NCBI GenBank assembly: GCA_029844215.1
Contig: CM056733.1
Coordinates: 66,059,794 to 66,123,793 of the forward strand
Direction of reading: 5' to 3'
Source of the DNA: Przewalskia tangutica
Lineage: Eukaryota > Streptophyta > Magnoliopsida > Solanales > Solanaceae
DNA: 64,000 nt
A model generated the notes under the pieces. It saw only the letters and a program-made list of their open reading frames with translations. It had not been told where the DNA came from and did no database searches. The translations under genes were made by a program, and so were the position numbers. Positions 31,690-44,044 of this stretch are shown in pieces; the stretch's first letter is position 1, and each line of letters opens with the position of its first letter.

Positions 31690-34060
31690 AATTTCTTTAT
31701 AATTTCTTGTGGTTCTTGGTTGGAATTGGTATATCTTGATCAAATTGTTCCACGTCGCTACTCATGCCTTCAGATAAAATGTCGTTGTAGTTGTCGTCAT
31801 CTTCTTCGTTAATCTCTGGTTGACCGCACCTCCTTCGCTCCGCTCGTATCCAATCTCTGAATAGTACCGCCATCTCCAAGTATCTCCCGCTAATGAGTGT
31901 CTGTGCTCTCTATTTGAAATCTGCTGCGAAAAAGCGCTTCGAAGCGACGCGAATGTTCAAAATATCTCGCCATCATTGAAAGTGTCGGAAATGTCTTCTC
32001 ATTCGCTCCAATATTTCAGCAAGTCTTTCCTTTCCTTCTTCATTGATAAGCGCTTGGTAAGGTAAATTACCCTGCAAAACAAAACATCGAACTCACTAAT
32101 TTGGTTAGCACTGCTACCACACATTTATTTACGAGGCTTTCAATAGAATTAATATTAGGCCTAGCCACGTAAACCGCTTGTCGTTTTTAGGTTGTGTTGA
32201 AGAAGAAGATAATACAAAAGTCGGTTGGTTACTAGCACTTTCTTCTTTGGTAATGCCGATATACTTTTGCATTCATCTTCTACGCTATTCAACACTTCTT
32301 CTAGCGTTAGTTCAATAGGTGGTTCAACATTTAAATTTTTGGGAGTTGGAGGTGGTAGTGCGTCCATACGGTATATATATTTTCAATAAGACTTTTACAA
32401 CCCTCTACTTTAATAGTCGGGTTTAATACGACCAATAATATAAATAGGGAATAGGAATAAAATATTTTTAATTTCATAAACATTTTTAATAGCCGATATA
32501 AGCGAGTTTTTCCATATATTCTTTAAGAAGTAAAAATATTATAGCTATATAAAACAACATAGTTGAAATAGTAGGATAATATAAAGTAGAAAATTCTTTT
32601 GTTGCTCGTTGAAAATTTTCTAAAAATACAATAAGTTCTCTAATTTTCTCCCAATCGGATCCACAATCATATCATTTGGATTTTGATTATGGGCGTTAAA
32701 AATAAAGTAATAGGTTTTCTATAGTCATAAGCAACAACTAGTTGGTCATATAAAGAATTCCACCTAGTTGGTACTTCTGAATTTTTACGTAAGATAGTCC
32801 ACAATCGTGGCAAGTTTTTATATTCTTTTCTTTGTTGAATTCTATTATTTTTAAAAATAAAGTGTATAGCAAATTGTATTTTTCAAGAATATCTTGAAAA
32901 AGTGAAAGACCATCCTTTACAACTAAGTTATAAATATGGCACGCATTTGATATGAAAATGTTTTGGAAAAACGGAGTTAAAACATTTCTTAAAATACTAA
33001 TAGCGAATTGTTAGAAGATGCATTATCTAATGTAATACTCATAACTTTATCGGTTATTCCGTAATAATCGCGTGAATAAATATTTTACGAAATAAACTCA
33101 CCAATTATGCCTACTATCTATATATCTATATGCTAAAATACGTTTTTGCATAGACCATTTATAATCTATCCAATGACAAAGTTACCGTTAAATAATCATG
33201 GCCGTTAGTACTACGACTATATCGGAAGTTAAAGCAACTTTGCAATTTAAATGATATAATGCATAACGTAAATATTGTTGATATTCATGTGCAAATTTAA
33301 ATACATCTCTTTTAACAATTGATCTAGGAAAACCTTTATAAGCGAGGATTATACATATCTCTAATATAATGAATAAAACCAGAGATTCAGAAATGAAAAA
33401 GGCAAACCCTCCACAAAGAACTAATTTTGCTAGTGCTTCCTATCTTTATGTTTATCATATTTAGGGCCTACAACTCCCCGTCATAGGGTTAATTTGACCA
33501 CAGTACTTTCTCAGACAGTAGTATGTGAACCTTGTCCCGATTGAGAGGACGTTTGTTCACCGATTTTTCAATCATGTATTGGGCATGCAAGGCTTTGTGT
33601 TTTTGCAATGTGTCTTCCTAAACCCCGTCCACCATGACCTTGTCCAGATTTTAAAAGAATAAACATTTTTACAAGTTTTACATACAACTACTTGATTAGC
33701 TACGTCCTGTCAAAATATTTCCATACAACCGATTTTAATGGTCGTTTTGGGACCTGCGTCTCATAGTAGGGGATAGGAGGCATTTCACTAGTGGGTGTAT
33801 CATCATCTTCATTAATAGGTGTATCATCAACTAGAGTGTCATCTAAATTAAAATCTTCTTGATTTCGGGATAATCATTTGTGTCAAGATCATATGGTATT
33901 TCAGAAACATTTCAGATCTATAAAATCATCTTGTCTAGGAATAATCGAACATGAATACTAGAAGAAGTACCACTTGCCCTTGTTACCACCCTACTAGAAG
34001 AAGCGACCACTTACCCTTTACCAACATGCCTCTTAGTCCTTTCATTTTAATTATGCTAAT
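31690..34060 (-). pseudogene. hAT transposase, broken
   Basis: Family signatures appear in the right order on the minus strand. A BED-like zinc finger zone lies near 33680-33590. TDKVMSITLDNASSNN near 33060-33010 contains a catalytic-type Asp; SNACHIYNLVVKDGLSLFQD near 32955-32895 is the conserved C/H-x-LNL block; PTRWNSLYDQL lies near 32765-32735. Acidic linker sequence (PIELTLEEVLNSVEDECKS, 32310-32250) and a C-terminal dimerisation-like tail (ADFK, ISGRYLEMAVLFRDW, 31930-31850) follow. Stops and frameshifts occur in every part; the longest open pieces are 60-70 codons. Not functional. It could once have mobilised the shorter hAT elements in this window, but the ends are only broadly alike. 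Confidence 0.85.
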
Positions 34061-34669
34061 AAATAGTTAAAGATAATGAAATTAAATGTGCTAAATGAAA
34101 TAAAGACAAAATAATAATTTAATGAGAGAACGAATGTACCAAACGCAGCGTAGAGTCGACGTGTAATCGAAGGTTGAAAATTGAAACTTTGCTCGATAGA
34201 TAATCCTCAAGCTAGTTGCCACTTCACTCGATTCTCAAATTAATAAATAGATTGAATATGTAGACAATGTTGTATAGAGAATTAGAGATTGATTGAGAGA
34301 TTAGAGAGTAGAAAGATTTGTGAAAATAATAAGAAGAGGAATGAGGTATTTATAGGGTTAAAAATAAATATAAAGGGGTAGGGGTTGGGGAGGGAGGCCT
34401 AAAATGGCCGTTGTCAACGGCCAAAATAAAATGGCCGTTGGACAACGGCTATTTTGTGCAAAGGGTCGAGTGCGGGATTTGGGGCGGGGTCGGGCGGGTC
34501 GGCGGATCGGGCTCGCGGGTCGGGCTGGCGGGACCATACCGCCCCGCCTTCGAGCCCCTGGCCCCGCTTTTTTTTTTTTTTAATACCGGTGTCGTGCCGG
34601 GTCGGGTCGACCGGACGGTCGAGTCAGTCGGACCGGACGGGTCGGCCGACCATCGCCACCGAATATAAC

Positions 34670-35585
34670 TGTGATATTGTTCCATAATTTATTTTACTCT
34701 TAGAAATTAAAAAATATTCATGTTATTGATTCCTATGCTAAAAACATATCTAAATTGTACCTAAATTCTTATTGATGCATATGAGAAAGATGTTGATATT
34801 CATAAAAGTTTTAGCAAGCACGGTAGCCGATTTGACCTTGCTAATTTAAAGTAACTGATAAATATTAAGTGTTGAGACTGATTTAATAAATAAGTAAGTA
34901 TATTTTTAGTAGACGTGTTGAAATAATCAATTACAATGTTAAGTGAAAAAGTATCGATAAATATTTTTTATGTTAAAATGATTTTGTGCCCTTAAGATGT
35001 TCAGGCTATTAGGAACACATTTATTTCAAGATTTGAGAATGCCATTCAAATACAAACTAAGTTATATTCAATTTGTTTTACATTTTCTAATTCGCAGTTG
35101 ATTTAATAAGATTATTATAAATATAAATTACTCATGGCCCATATTAGAATTACTCTTGACAGTGGAAGAACACAAAGTAATAAATCTTTTGTCTGACCTT
35201 CGTAGACCATAAAGAATTAATTAAGCAGTTTAGATCTATTATCACCAATCAGATGTTTTCATAATACCAGCCAAAATGGCAAGGATATTATTGTCGTCCG
35301 ATAAATTCAGAAAATATTTTATTATCATTCATGAATTATATACATATAATAAATACAAAGCCAGGCCTCTCAATTGTCTCAACAGTACCCCACCAGAATG
35401 AAATAATTATTTTTAAATAAAAAAGATTCACATTTATTTCTCAGTGTCCATGCATTTCCTTCTTTAGAATTGTGTCTTTTGCCATCTTCATGCACTTAAT
35501 TCAGCTGCCAATGGAGCTAAGTAAGTGAAAGGAAATAACCGCTGCTATCCAGAGGAACCAATGGTCTTGTTTTATTATTTTTTAT
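34670..35585. other. AT-rich non-coding stretch, nothing recognised
   Basis: No frame, inverted ends or repeat that I can support between the hAT element and the 37-bp array. Confidence 0.5.
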
Positions 35586-35868
35586 CTGCAACACTAACAT
35601 ATATTGGATCGGGTTGCACGATCTGCAACACTAACATATATTGGGATGAGTTGCACGATCCGCAACACTAACAATATGGGGACGAGTTGAACGATCCACA
35701 ACACTAACATATATTGGGATGAGTTGCACGATCCGCAATACTAACATATATTGGATCGGGTTGTACGCTCCGCAACACTAACATATATTGCGACGTGTTG
35801 CACGATATGCAACACTAACATATGTTGGATCGGGTTGCACGATCGGCAACACTAACATGTATTGGGGG
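35586..35868 (+). repeat. 37-bp tandem array, about 7.5 copies
   Basis: Unit GCAACACTAACATATATTGG followed by GATGAGTTGCACGATCC. Copies alternate between GGATCGGGTTGC and GGGATGAGTTGC types. It lies in a Ty3 LTR-like context. Confidence 0.85.
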
Positions 35869-36676
35869 TGGAAAATGGGATACACAGATCACCTGATCAG
35901 CGGGGATATGATAATGATAAAGCATGTGTGGCTTAGATGATATAACTGAAAGCCTGTGTGGAGGTTATGGGAAATAGGATTATGATATAACCAAATTCCA
36001 GTGCGGCGGTTATGGAAAGCATTAGTGACCGTAAATGTCAATATTGAAGCATATGTGGCATGTTTGTGTGACCGAAAAGGCTTGTCAGTATGACCGTTAT
36101 AGCCTGATGCCCACCGAGTTGATTATGGTAAGGAAGATGCTTGTGTGACCAATATTATATTGCATCATGCATAACATTTAAACACATGTATAAGAACCCT
36201 CAGGGGTATTTATTGTTGGTCATTTGTTCCTGTTTCAGTTGTTATTATATTCCTGTTATGCTGTTGTTTATACTAACATACTCGATCATCGATCGTCTTG
36301 ACGTCCATTTCTTTGAGGGCCAAGCGTTTCATGCCCGCGGGTTCAATTAAAGAGAGTGATGGTTCACGCTGGTATGTTGCTGGTTCAACTGATGTTGGAG
36401 CAATCTATTTGTTCTTGAGTTATAGTCTAGTCTCGGTATGATATTTTTATGTCGTATACTCTTTAAAGTTGTAGACATGTGTCCTATGGATAGTGGTTTT
36501 GTATGGCCTTGATATGGATATGTATATATAAGATATTTTTTTGAATAAGGATTTTACATAGTTTTCTTTCGGCTTAGTCCGTGTTTAATTATGAATAGGG
36601 GTTGAAGGTAATAACAGCGGTACCCGGCGGGTGGGATCCGGGTGCTCGTCGCGGCCCTCCGGTTTGGGTCGTGACA
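35869..36676 (+). mobile_element. Ty3/gypsy LTR 3' part
   Basis: Continues from the 37-bp array and ends GGTTTGGGTCGTGACA, the same terminus type as the solo LTR at 44044. The TCATGCCCGCGGGTTCAATT block near 36330 parallels TCATGCCCGCAGGTATTAGG at 43636. No internal sequence or primer site follows. The 5' part is missing or precedes 35586 unrecognised. Confidence 0.65.
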
Positions 36677-36879
36677 CTAAGATGGGTGGATCAAGATGGG
36701 CTAAATGATGAGTCATAACCCAACTTGACCCATTACTTTTATAAATTTCAAACTTATCTTCTATGATGTTTATTTGTATGATATTTAAATTTTCCATATC
36801 TTTATTTTTAAAATAAGAATAATATTTTTCAATTTTTTTTATTTTTTATAAAAGTAAAACAAATATATAAAATAATGGG
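36677..36879. other. non-coding, nothing recognised
   Basis: Short AT-rich stretch between the LTR end and the G-rich array. Confidence 0.4.
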
Positions 36880-37680
36880 TCGGAGGGCAGGGGTAGTGTA
36901 GTGGGGGGTGGGTAGTTGGGTAAGATAAGTTTCTCATTTTTATTAAAATTTTTGTATAAGTAAAATAAATATATAAAGTAAAAACTTCGGGTGGGGTGGG
37001 GTGGGGATGGGGTAACCAATTTTTCTCATTTTTTATAAGAATAAAATAACTATATAAAAGAGAAAATTTGGGGGTGGGAGCGGGGGTAGTGGGGAGGGTA
37101 AGATTTTTTTATATTTTTAATAATTTTTATAAAAGTAAAAATTATGAAATAAAAATTTGAGGATGGGGTAGGGAATGGGGTGGAGGGGGAGGAGGTAAGA
37201 AAAAAATTCATATTTTCTATAAAAGTAAAAAACTAGAAATTTGAGGATGAGGGTAGGGTGGTGGAGGGGGTAAGGGGGGAGGTTAGAATTTTTTTCATAT
37301 TTTTAATAATTTTTTTTATAAACGTAACAAAAAATATGAAATAGAAATTTAAGGATGGGGTGGGGGTGAAGGGGAGTAGGTGGGGGTTAGGGCGGTAGGG
37401 GGGAAGGTTTCACTGAAATAGAAATTTAAGGACGGTGTAGGGTAATGCGGTGGGGTAGGTGTGAGTAGGGCGGGGAGAGGTAAGAAAAAAATTCATATTT
37501 TATAAATTGTTTATAAAAGTAAAAAAACATGAAATAGAAATTTGAGAATGAGGTAGGGGTGGTAGGGAGGTAGGGGTGGGGTGAATTAGGCAAGGTAGGG
37601 GCAGAGATGTGAGGGTGGTTCAGTGCTTGGATGAGGTTGGTGTAGAGGAGGGGTAGGGTGAATGAATAGTGTGGTGGGTG
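36880..37680 (+). repeat. degenerate G-rich tandem array
   Basis: About seven irregular units of 90-130 bases. Each has an AT half (TTTTTATAAAAGTAAAA... ATGAAATAGAAATTTGAGGA) and a G-rich half (runs such as GGGGTGGGGTGGGGATGGGG). The strand asymmetry of guanine is striking. Pro/His-rich frames on the other strand are artefacts. Confidence 0.75.
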
Positions 37681-38072
37681 ATTGGGGTGCATTAGTGTAT
37701 TTTTATTGTCCGAAATAATAATAATAAATTAATTATTTATAAACAAATATCTTAATATATAGTAGAACTCTAATCGTTAAGATTGAACATTTTCGTGGGT
37801 CAAGTTTGGGCATCATCATGAGTTCATTTGAGCTGTTGATTTATGATGGTACAACTTGGACTAGCCCAAACCAACTCATCATCAAAATCACTCTTGTCCA
37901 AATCTATTAAAACTTAAATGAACTGAACAAATCATTTAAGTTTGAGCTAATTTTATCACCCTATCTCTAGCCATAACGCATGGTGTCCGCACTTTTCTGG
38001 AACTAACTGCACTTTTCTGTAGGTATATACGTGCCCATGCCCCGCTTCCAGTGTCAATGTACTGCTTTAGTA
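37681..38072. other. non-coding, nothing recognised
   Basis: Contains short repeats of the AAATGAACTGAAC/TCATCATC type, no gene. Confidence 0.4.
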
Positions 38073-38330
38073 TTCTCCTCATCTCAATTTGTTTGAAGGT
38101 TGACTAATTTTATAAGTCAAACAATTTATTTTTTAATTTAATTTTAAATATAAATTTTTTGAATATTTTATAATAAGATTTATATATTTGAAAACTACAT
38201 AAAAAGTACTATAAATCTGCCTAATTAATAATTCACAATATATGAAAATAGTTGGAGACAATCGTAGTCAAAGAAAGAATTGTTTACTCCCCAAATTGGT
38301 CAACCTTCAAACAAATTGGGACAGATAGAG
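38073..38330. mobile_element. Stowaway-like MITE, 258 bp
   Basis: Inverted ends: left has ATCTCAATTTGTTTGAAGGT leading to TGAC; right reversed has CTGTCCCAATTTGTTTGAAG leading to GTTGAC. Flanked by TAGTA at 38068-38072 and 38331-38335, which includes the TA duplication expected for Tc1/mariner relatives. AT-rich, non-coding centre. Confidence 0.8.
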
Positions 38331-38335
38331 TAGTA

Positions 38336-38965
38336 TATGATATATATATTTTTCTCCATTCTGAGACGTTGTATATATGTGTTGATACGTTTTCATTTCT
38401 ATTTTATATACAAACTTTGATTTGAAAATGACCAAGTACTAATTCATAGAGTATTTTAAATTTTGATATGACGGTTGTTTTTTATTAAACTGACTTAATA
38501 TGACCTGAAAAAAACTGACGACTAATGTATGAAACAATTAAATATCGCTAGTTCTGACAATAATATTGACCTATCATACTATGAAACCAATGTAGAGAAA
38601 TTGTTAATTCTGTCAAAGATCGATGGACTGATCTCCTTTTAAGTTTGTGATGGTAAAAATAAGGAAGAAAGAAACCCTTCAACTCTGCATGCTGGGTTTT
38701 CTCGACGATCCAAAGGAGAGGGGAAATGAAATTTGAGGATTGTTAGTACTGCTTATTACAGATCCTAAAATGAAGGTACTCATTGAATCACAACATGGGC
38801 TAACTATGCCCTGTGTTGCTTTTAATCATGTATAAGTAAATAATAAATTTTGGGCCTAACTCAACTTCAAAAGCTAACTTGTAAGGTGAGGATTGTCTAA
38901 GTCCATATAAGGAATCCATGTTTCTATTCCATTTATGATGTGAAACTATTAACACTCTCCTGCAC
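38336..38965. other. non-coding, nothing firm
   Basis: No protein features. The last part (38850-38965) may be relics of the 3' flank or LTR of the copia element that starts at 38966. Confidence 0.4.
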
Positions 38966-39024
38966 GCCCAGACAAAATATGGTAAATATGTAACCTAGTC
39001 TAGGTAGTACAAATACTACACGTG

Positions 39025-40688
39025 ATAATACATCCCCTCAGTCGGAGCAGGAGGAGACCGAACGCTAAGACTGGATCTAAAGAATCGAAAATCCGAAGAT
39101 GGTCATAGGAGGGGATCCGTCAGTAAAATAATTCGGTTGGGGGTCATGTTATGGAGTGTACTGGTGGGTAAAATATTAATGACGTATTCTACCATTTTAA
39201 CAGCATAGACCCAAAACGCGGGAGGTAAAGATGCATAAAACAGGAAAGTGTGAACCATATTATTTATAGTGTGGATGATTCGATTAGCTTTGCCATTTTG
39301 AGGGGAGGTGTGGGGACACGAAAAATGAAACACCATGCCATTATTTTTTGTAAAATTTATGAAACGTGAAACTATCAAATTCACGACCATTATCACATTG
39401 AAATGATTTAATGGCTTTTTCAAATTGTGTGCAGATGAAAATACGAAACTCAAGAAATTTAGCAAAGATGTCTGATTTAAATTTAAGAGGATAAATCCAG
39501 ATAAAGTGAGAGTAGTCATCTAATAAGACGAGATACTATTAATGACCAAGAGAGCTAGTAATGAGAGATGTCCATAAGTCAGTATGAATTATATCAAACA
39601 GAGCAAACATAACAGACAGAGCTGATTTAAACGGAAAAAGAACATGACTGCCTAGTTGACAAAAAAACCCAATTTTGGGCAAGTTTTCCATTACAATGAA
39701 TAAAATTATTGCTTTTAAGAAAATTAAAGACAAAGACTCATGGGTGTCCTAGCCGATTATGCTAAGTTGACGGAGATATAACAGCAAGAGATGTTGGAGA
39801 GCATGAGTTGGCAGCGGAGGTGGATGGAAAAGGATAGAGATCCCCCGTGCTATTACATCTCGTGAGAGGTGTCCCCGTACGAAGATCCTTCACAGTAAAA
39901 CTAAAAGGGTAAAAATCAACAGAGACTGAATTATTACGAGTAAACTTTCAGATAGAGATAAGATTTTTAATAATATTGGGAGCATATAGGATGTTATTTA
40001 GGGAGAAGGGTGGGTGAGGTGTTTGGGTGTAGGCGGTATCATACCCCTGAATTGGAATGCGATGACCACTACCCACAATGATATATTGAGAATACTTTAG
40101 CGAAAACATTTTGAAAAAATTACTTGCAGTCCTGGTGAGGTGAGATGTAGCCTCCGTGTTCATGTACCAATTTTTGTCGGGTTATTGCATGGTCATACTG
40201 CTGAAGGCCTGACCCAATTCGGATAGAGCCAGGTCATTGTATGATGGCGTCGACTGGGCTTGGATGTAGTGGGCTTGAAGAGCCATCTGGCAGACCATTG
40301 GGACTGAACTAGTAGGCCAGGTTGCTGTTGAAACTGTAATGGTGTGTGGCTCATCTGCTGCTAGCTGGAATATGGTTGGACCGACGCCCAGGGGCCAGTG
40401 TTGGGCCACTGCCCTGAAGATTGATACTGATATTTGGGGATAGCCTTGCTGTCATGCCATCGGCCCCACCCCCATTTGCCACTACCCCGCGCACTTGCCA
40501 CCTCTACCACTACCGCGACCACTCCACTGTTGGTGGTTGTCCGACGGTGGTTGGCCGACGGAATTGGTGGGAGCGTCAACCGTTAGGGAGTTTTGGTTGT
40601 GCTTGTCTTGTTTTGCACATCGTTTTTCTTCCGACAACAATTACGATTGAGCCTTATTGAAACTGTGAAGGGGTCGACCTATTAGATC
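39025..40688 (-). pseudogene. copia gag end, protease, integrase, then deletion to pol C-terminus
   Basis: Minus strand: gag C-terminal glycine/arginine-rich zinc-knuckle zone (about 40560-40470), protease with NWYMNTEATSHLTRTASNFF (40165-40110; the Asp-Ser-Gly is degraded to NTEATSH), SGHRIPIQGYDTA, then GAG-pre-integrase (NLPKIGFFCQLG) and the integrase core with IHTDLWTS (39590) and SPHTSPQNGKANRIIHTI (39330-39260). The frame ends near 39105 and is fused to the C-terminal tail corresponding to DFR...SVRSPPAPTEG (39075-39030). RT and RNase H are deleted. Stops at 40182 and several other points. Not functional. Confidence 0.85.
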
Positions 40689-42254
40689 TGTTGCACCCCG
40701 TATTTCCAAGAAAATGATATGAGAACGTACTTAAGGATATAAGATGTGAATTTTGAAAGGAAAAATTCTCGAAAAAATGTGAAGAGAAAATTATTAACTC
40801 GGAGTTAGATTTTCAAATTTGGATTTATGGACTTACTATATTATTGTGAAGTCTTGGAATTGATAATATGGGGTCCGTCGAGAATTTCACAATTTTACGG
40901 GGCCCTTCGATTTTAAGATATTTTGGACAAATATCTAGATATTTTATGAAGTGAGATTTTCGGCCAATGTGAGGGTGACACGTGTCACTCTTCCACTTGT
41001 CATGCTAAAGGAGATATCTATATAGAGAAAGAGATGAAGACTTAGATCATTTGTTACATTTTTCATCTTCCAAGCTCTCTTCTCTCTCCTCTTAACCCTA
41101 AATTTCGAAAATCCAAGAACAAATTTTCCAAGAACAAAGGTTGATTATTATACAAGATTAAGAACACTAATCAAGTTCAAAGATAAGTTAACTCTCCAAG
41201 TTCTCCAAAAATCTATGTTGGCCGAAATTGGGGTTGAAACCCCTAGCTTGTTCATCGACTTTTTGGAGGTAAAACATGAAGGGAAGTTGATTATAAGCTT
41301 GTATAGGATACATGTGTGTGATTGGAACTTGAAGAAGTGGAGCAAAATGAAAACTGTGGGCCAAAGTTGAGCGGACTGCCTTGGACGGTTTTTGGGCAAT
41401 TTTAAGGTAAAAATTCTTCCTTCTCTTGAAGTAATTGAATATTACATATTTTTATAATGTATAGATGAGCTTGTGCTAAAAATAATGAAGGATAAAAAAT
41501 GTTTGGACAATTTTGGTAGGGTTGGCCGAGAATGACAATTTTCGGATATTGGTGTCGTTGGCTATAATTGTTGTTATTAACATCACCTATTGCATGTTAT
41601 AATGAAGTAATATTGTTGTTGACAAGTTGTTATGACTTGTATAAAAGTATTGGAACTTGAATTGAATTAAAAAAGATTTTTGAAAGGGTATCGTATTGGG
41701 GTTGTTGGCCGCATATTCTATGAAACTGTTGGACGTTATTATACAGTTTTTAGGGACTGTTTTAGGGTGTTGGAATTCTGAAAATTTAGCCCTCGTCATG
41801 CATGTTTAAGTGTGGTTATTGATAATGAAAGTCCTAAGAGATTAAGGGTATAAAAAAGTGTTAAAAGGCTTCACATTTTACCCTTGTTGTTGTTGGATAT
41901 TGGACTGATTTTGTGGACTGTTTTCATGTGATTATGGGGCAGAATTTTACACGTAAGGTAGGCGTGTAATCCCCTTTGGTTGCTGTTTGGTTGTGCCCTT
42001 AATTGGTGCCTTGGTTATTGATGAAATTGGGCCTTTGAAAGGTGGAAAAGTACGTATAAACAAGGGAAGTGCTGCCCAAATTTTTGTAGAATAAGAGAAT
42101 CTTTACTTGGTATTAACCTACACTAGTAAGTTTGAAGTTGATAGAAGTGTTGTTGTATTTATAGGTTGAAATACATTGAGACGTATTCTAGATTGTAGAG
42201 TTGGTTAGTTCGTCAACAAGGTATGTGAACTATCCCTTCTTCTTTTGGCATGAT

Positions 42255-42700
42255 TTGATTTTATAAAGTGAGTGGATTTTAATCCTTATTGATACTTGAT
42301 TTTATAAAGTGAGTGAATTTTAATCCTTATTGATACTTGATTTGATTTTAGAAAGTGAGTGGATCCTAATCCTTAAACGATACATCTTTATATGAGTTCT
42401 ATTGGAACCTAATCCTTAGTGATACATTCTATTGATTGTACTTTGGGTTTCTAAAATGGAAGTTGTGTACATATTCTATTGATAGTACTTTGGGTTTCTA
42501 AAATGGAAGTTGTCTACCTATTTCATTAATAGTACTTTGAGTTTCTAAAGAGAAGTTGTTCTATCTATTTTATTAATAGTACCTTGGGGTTTTGTAAAAG
42601 GAAAGAGGTGGTAGTACCTTGGTTTTTCTAAAAGGAAAGAGGTGGTAGTACCTTGATTTTTCTAAAAGGAAAGAGGTGGTAGTACCTTGGTTTTTTTAAA
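42255..42700 (+). repeat. short tandem repeats in the solo LTR, several units
   Basis: Three related families in series: ATTTTATAAAGTGAGTGGAT units of about 50 bases (42255-42370), TAGTACTTTGGGTTTCTAAA units of about 57 bases (42430-42560), and GTAGTACCTTGGTTTTTCTA-AAAGGAAAGAGGTG units of 33-34 bases, about four copies (42575-42710). Confidence 0.75.
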
Positions 42701-42959
42701 AGGGAAGAGATGAGACGTGCCTTTGATTTTATAGTAAAGAGTTCATATTAATTATTTTAAAAGTGAAAGTACCTTGATGCTACAAGTGCTAGTGTCTTGG
42801 GGGTTTTATAAATGAAAGGATGTACGACAGACGTACATGGTCCTATTGGGGTTTGATAATGCCTTGAGTTTTTCTAAAAATTATAGTTCATTCTATTTGT
42901 GCTAATGAGAGTCAAAGATGATTTAAATTACACATAGTTGTTTGTGATAGCTATATGTG

Positions 42960-43330
42960 TACAATCATTTATATTTGGATCGTGTCCTAGAAAGGGCCGG
43001 GCAGTATACCTTAATGGGAAGAGTAGAATATATTATTGACTTTACCGTGTCCTAAAAGGGTCGGGTTGTATACCTTAATGGGAATGACAGTATATATTAT
43101 TGACTTTACCGTGTCCTAGAAATGGTCGGGCAATATACCTTAATGGGAAGTATAGTATATATTATTGACTTTACCGTGTCCTAGAAAGGGCCGGGCAGTA
43201 TACCTTAATGAGCAGGGCAGTATATAGTACATGACTTTACCGCGTCCCACGAGGGGCCAAGAAGAATACCTTACATGACTTTACCGTGTCCTAAAAAGGA
43301 CCGGGCAGAATACCTTATATTATTTCATGA
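42960..43330 (+). repeat. about 64-bp tandem repeat in the solo LTR
   Basis: ACCGTGTCCTAGAAAGGGCC then GGGCAGTATACCTTAATGGG and TATATTATTGACTTT recurs about five times with some truncated copies near 43250-43320. Confidence 0.8.
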
Positions 43331-44044
43331 ACAAGGTCCATGGTGTGAATTTAGATACTCATGTGGTCACCTTATATTATAGATATATATGTGGATTGTA
43401 CAGATAGGCATTCTTGATTTGACATGACTCTCATATTTTTCTAAGGTACAGTTGAATATCACTTTTAAAAATGAAGTACAGTTTGGCTCTTATTTTTATA
43501 TGGCACGATTGGATCTGGTATTTGATTTTCATACTTGTCCCTGTCATCTTTTGGCCAGTTTGATCTTATTTACTGTACTTATGTTTACATACTTAGTACA
43601 TTGTTGTACTGACCCCTTTCTCCGGGGGGCTGCGCTCATGCCCGCAGGTATTAGGTACTCAGTTGGGTGATCCACGAGCTTAGGATTTCCATCAAGCTTT
43701 TATTGAGATGACTCCACCATTCCGGAGTCTAGTCATTATGGTACAAGTCTTCCATTATGGCTTAGGTAAATTCAGAGGTACGGCGGGGCCTTGTCCCGTT
43801 ATAGTTACTGTCAATCTTAGAGGTCTGTATTCATATGTGGGCTGAACTTGCGTGAGTTGTACAGTTTTAGTTCCTTTGGATTGTTTTATATATAATAGCG
43901 GCTTTGTCGGCTTTGCCTGTTTTGTTTTTAAAAAAATGATGATGAAATGAGTTTTCTATAATTTCCGCTGGTTTAATGTGATGTATATGTAGAAGGGTGC
44001 CCAGGTAGGGCACCAGTCGCGGGCCCGGGGTTCGGGTCGTGACA

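Larger units (their letters stand above)
31085..34661 (-). mobile_element. hAT element with decayed transposase
   Basis: GC-rich ends: TCTAAGGCTGGTCAGTGGGC at the left and, reversed, TCGGTGGCGATGGTCGGCC at the right, both leading into GGGCGGG/CGGGTCGG-rich subterminal stretches (31090-31275 and 34450-34640). Flanks AATATAAG (31077-31084) and AATATAAC (34662-34669) are an 8-bp duplication with one mismatch. The transposase on the minus strand is described separately. Length and ends fit plant hAT elements. Confidence 0.75.
40689..44044 (+). mobile_element. solo LTR of a Tekay-like Ty3 element, 3356 bp
   Basis: Starts TGTTGCACCCCGTATTTCC, ends CGGGTTCGGGTCGTGACA-type sequence at 44044, and is flanked by the perfect duplication AGATC (40684-40688 and 44045-44049). 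No primer site, gag, pol or polypurine tract, so it is a solo LTR left by LTR-LTR recombination. A promoter-like zone with TCTATATAGAGAAAG lies near 41017, and the TTTTAAGGTAAAAATTC block near 41400. It contains two sets of internal tandem repeats. Confidence 0.9.

Noticed and set aside
31073..34687. GC-rich Gly/Arg/Pro frames at both ends of the hAT element (31073-31306, 34411-34687)
   Set aside because: They fall in the inverted-end GC clusters and are open in several frames at once, so are composition artefacts.
37426..37692. Pro/His/Tyr-rich minus-strand frame
   Set aside because: It is the complement of the G-rich tandem block, with no homologous features.
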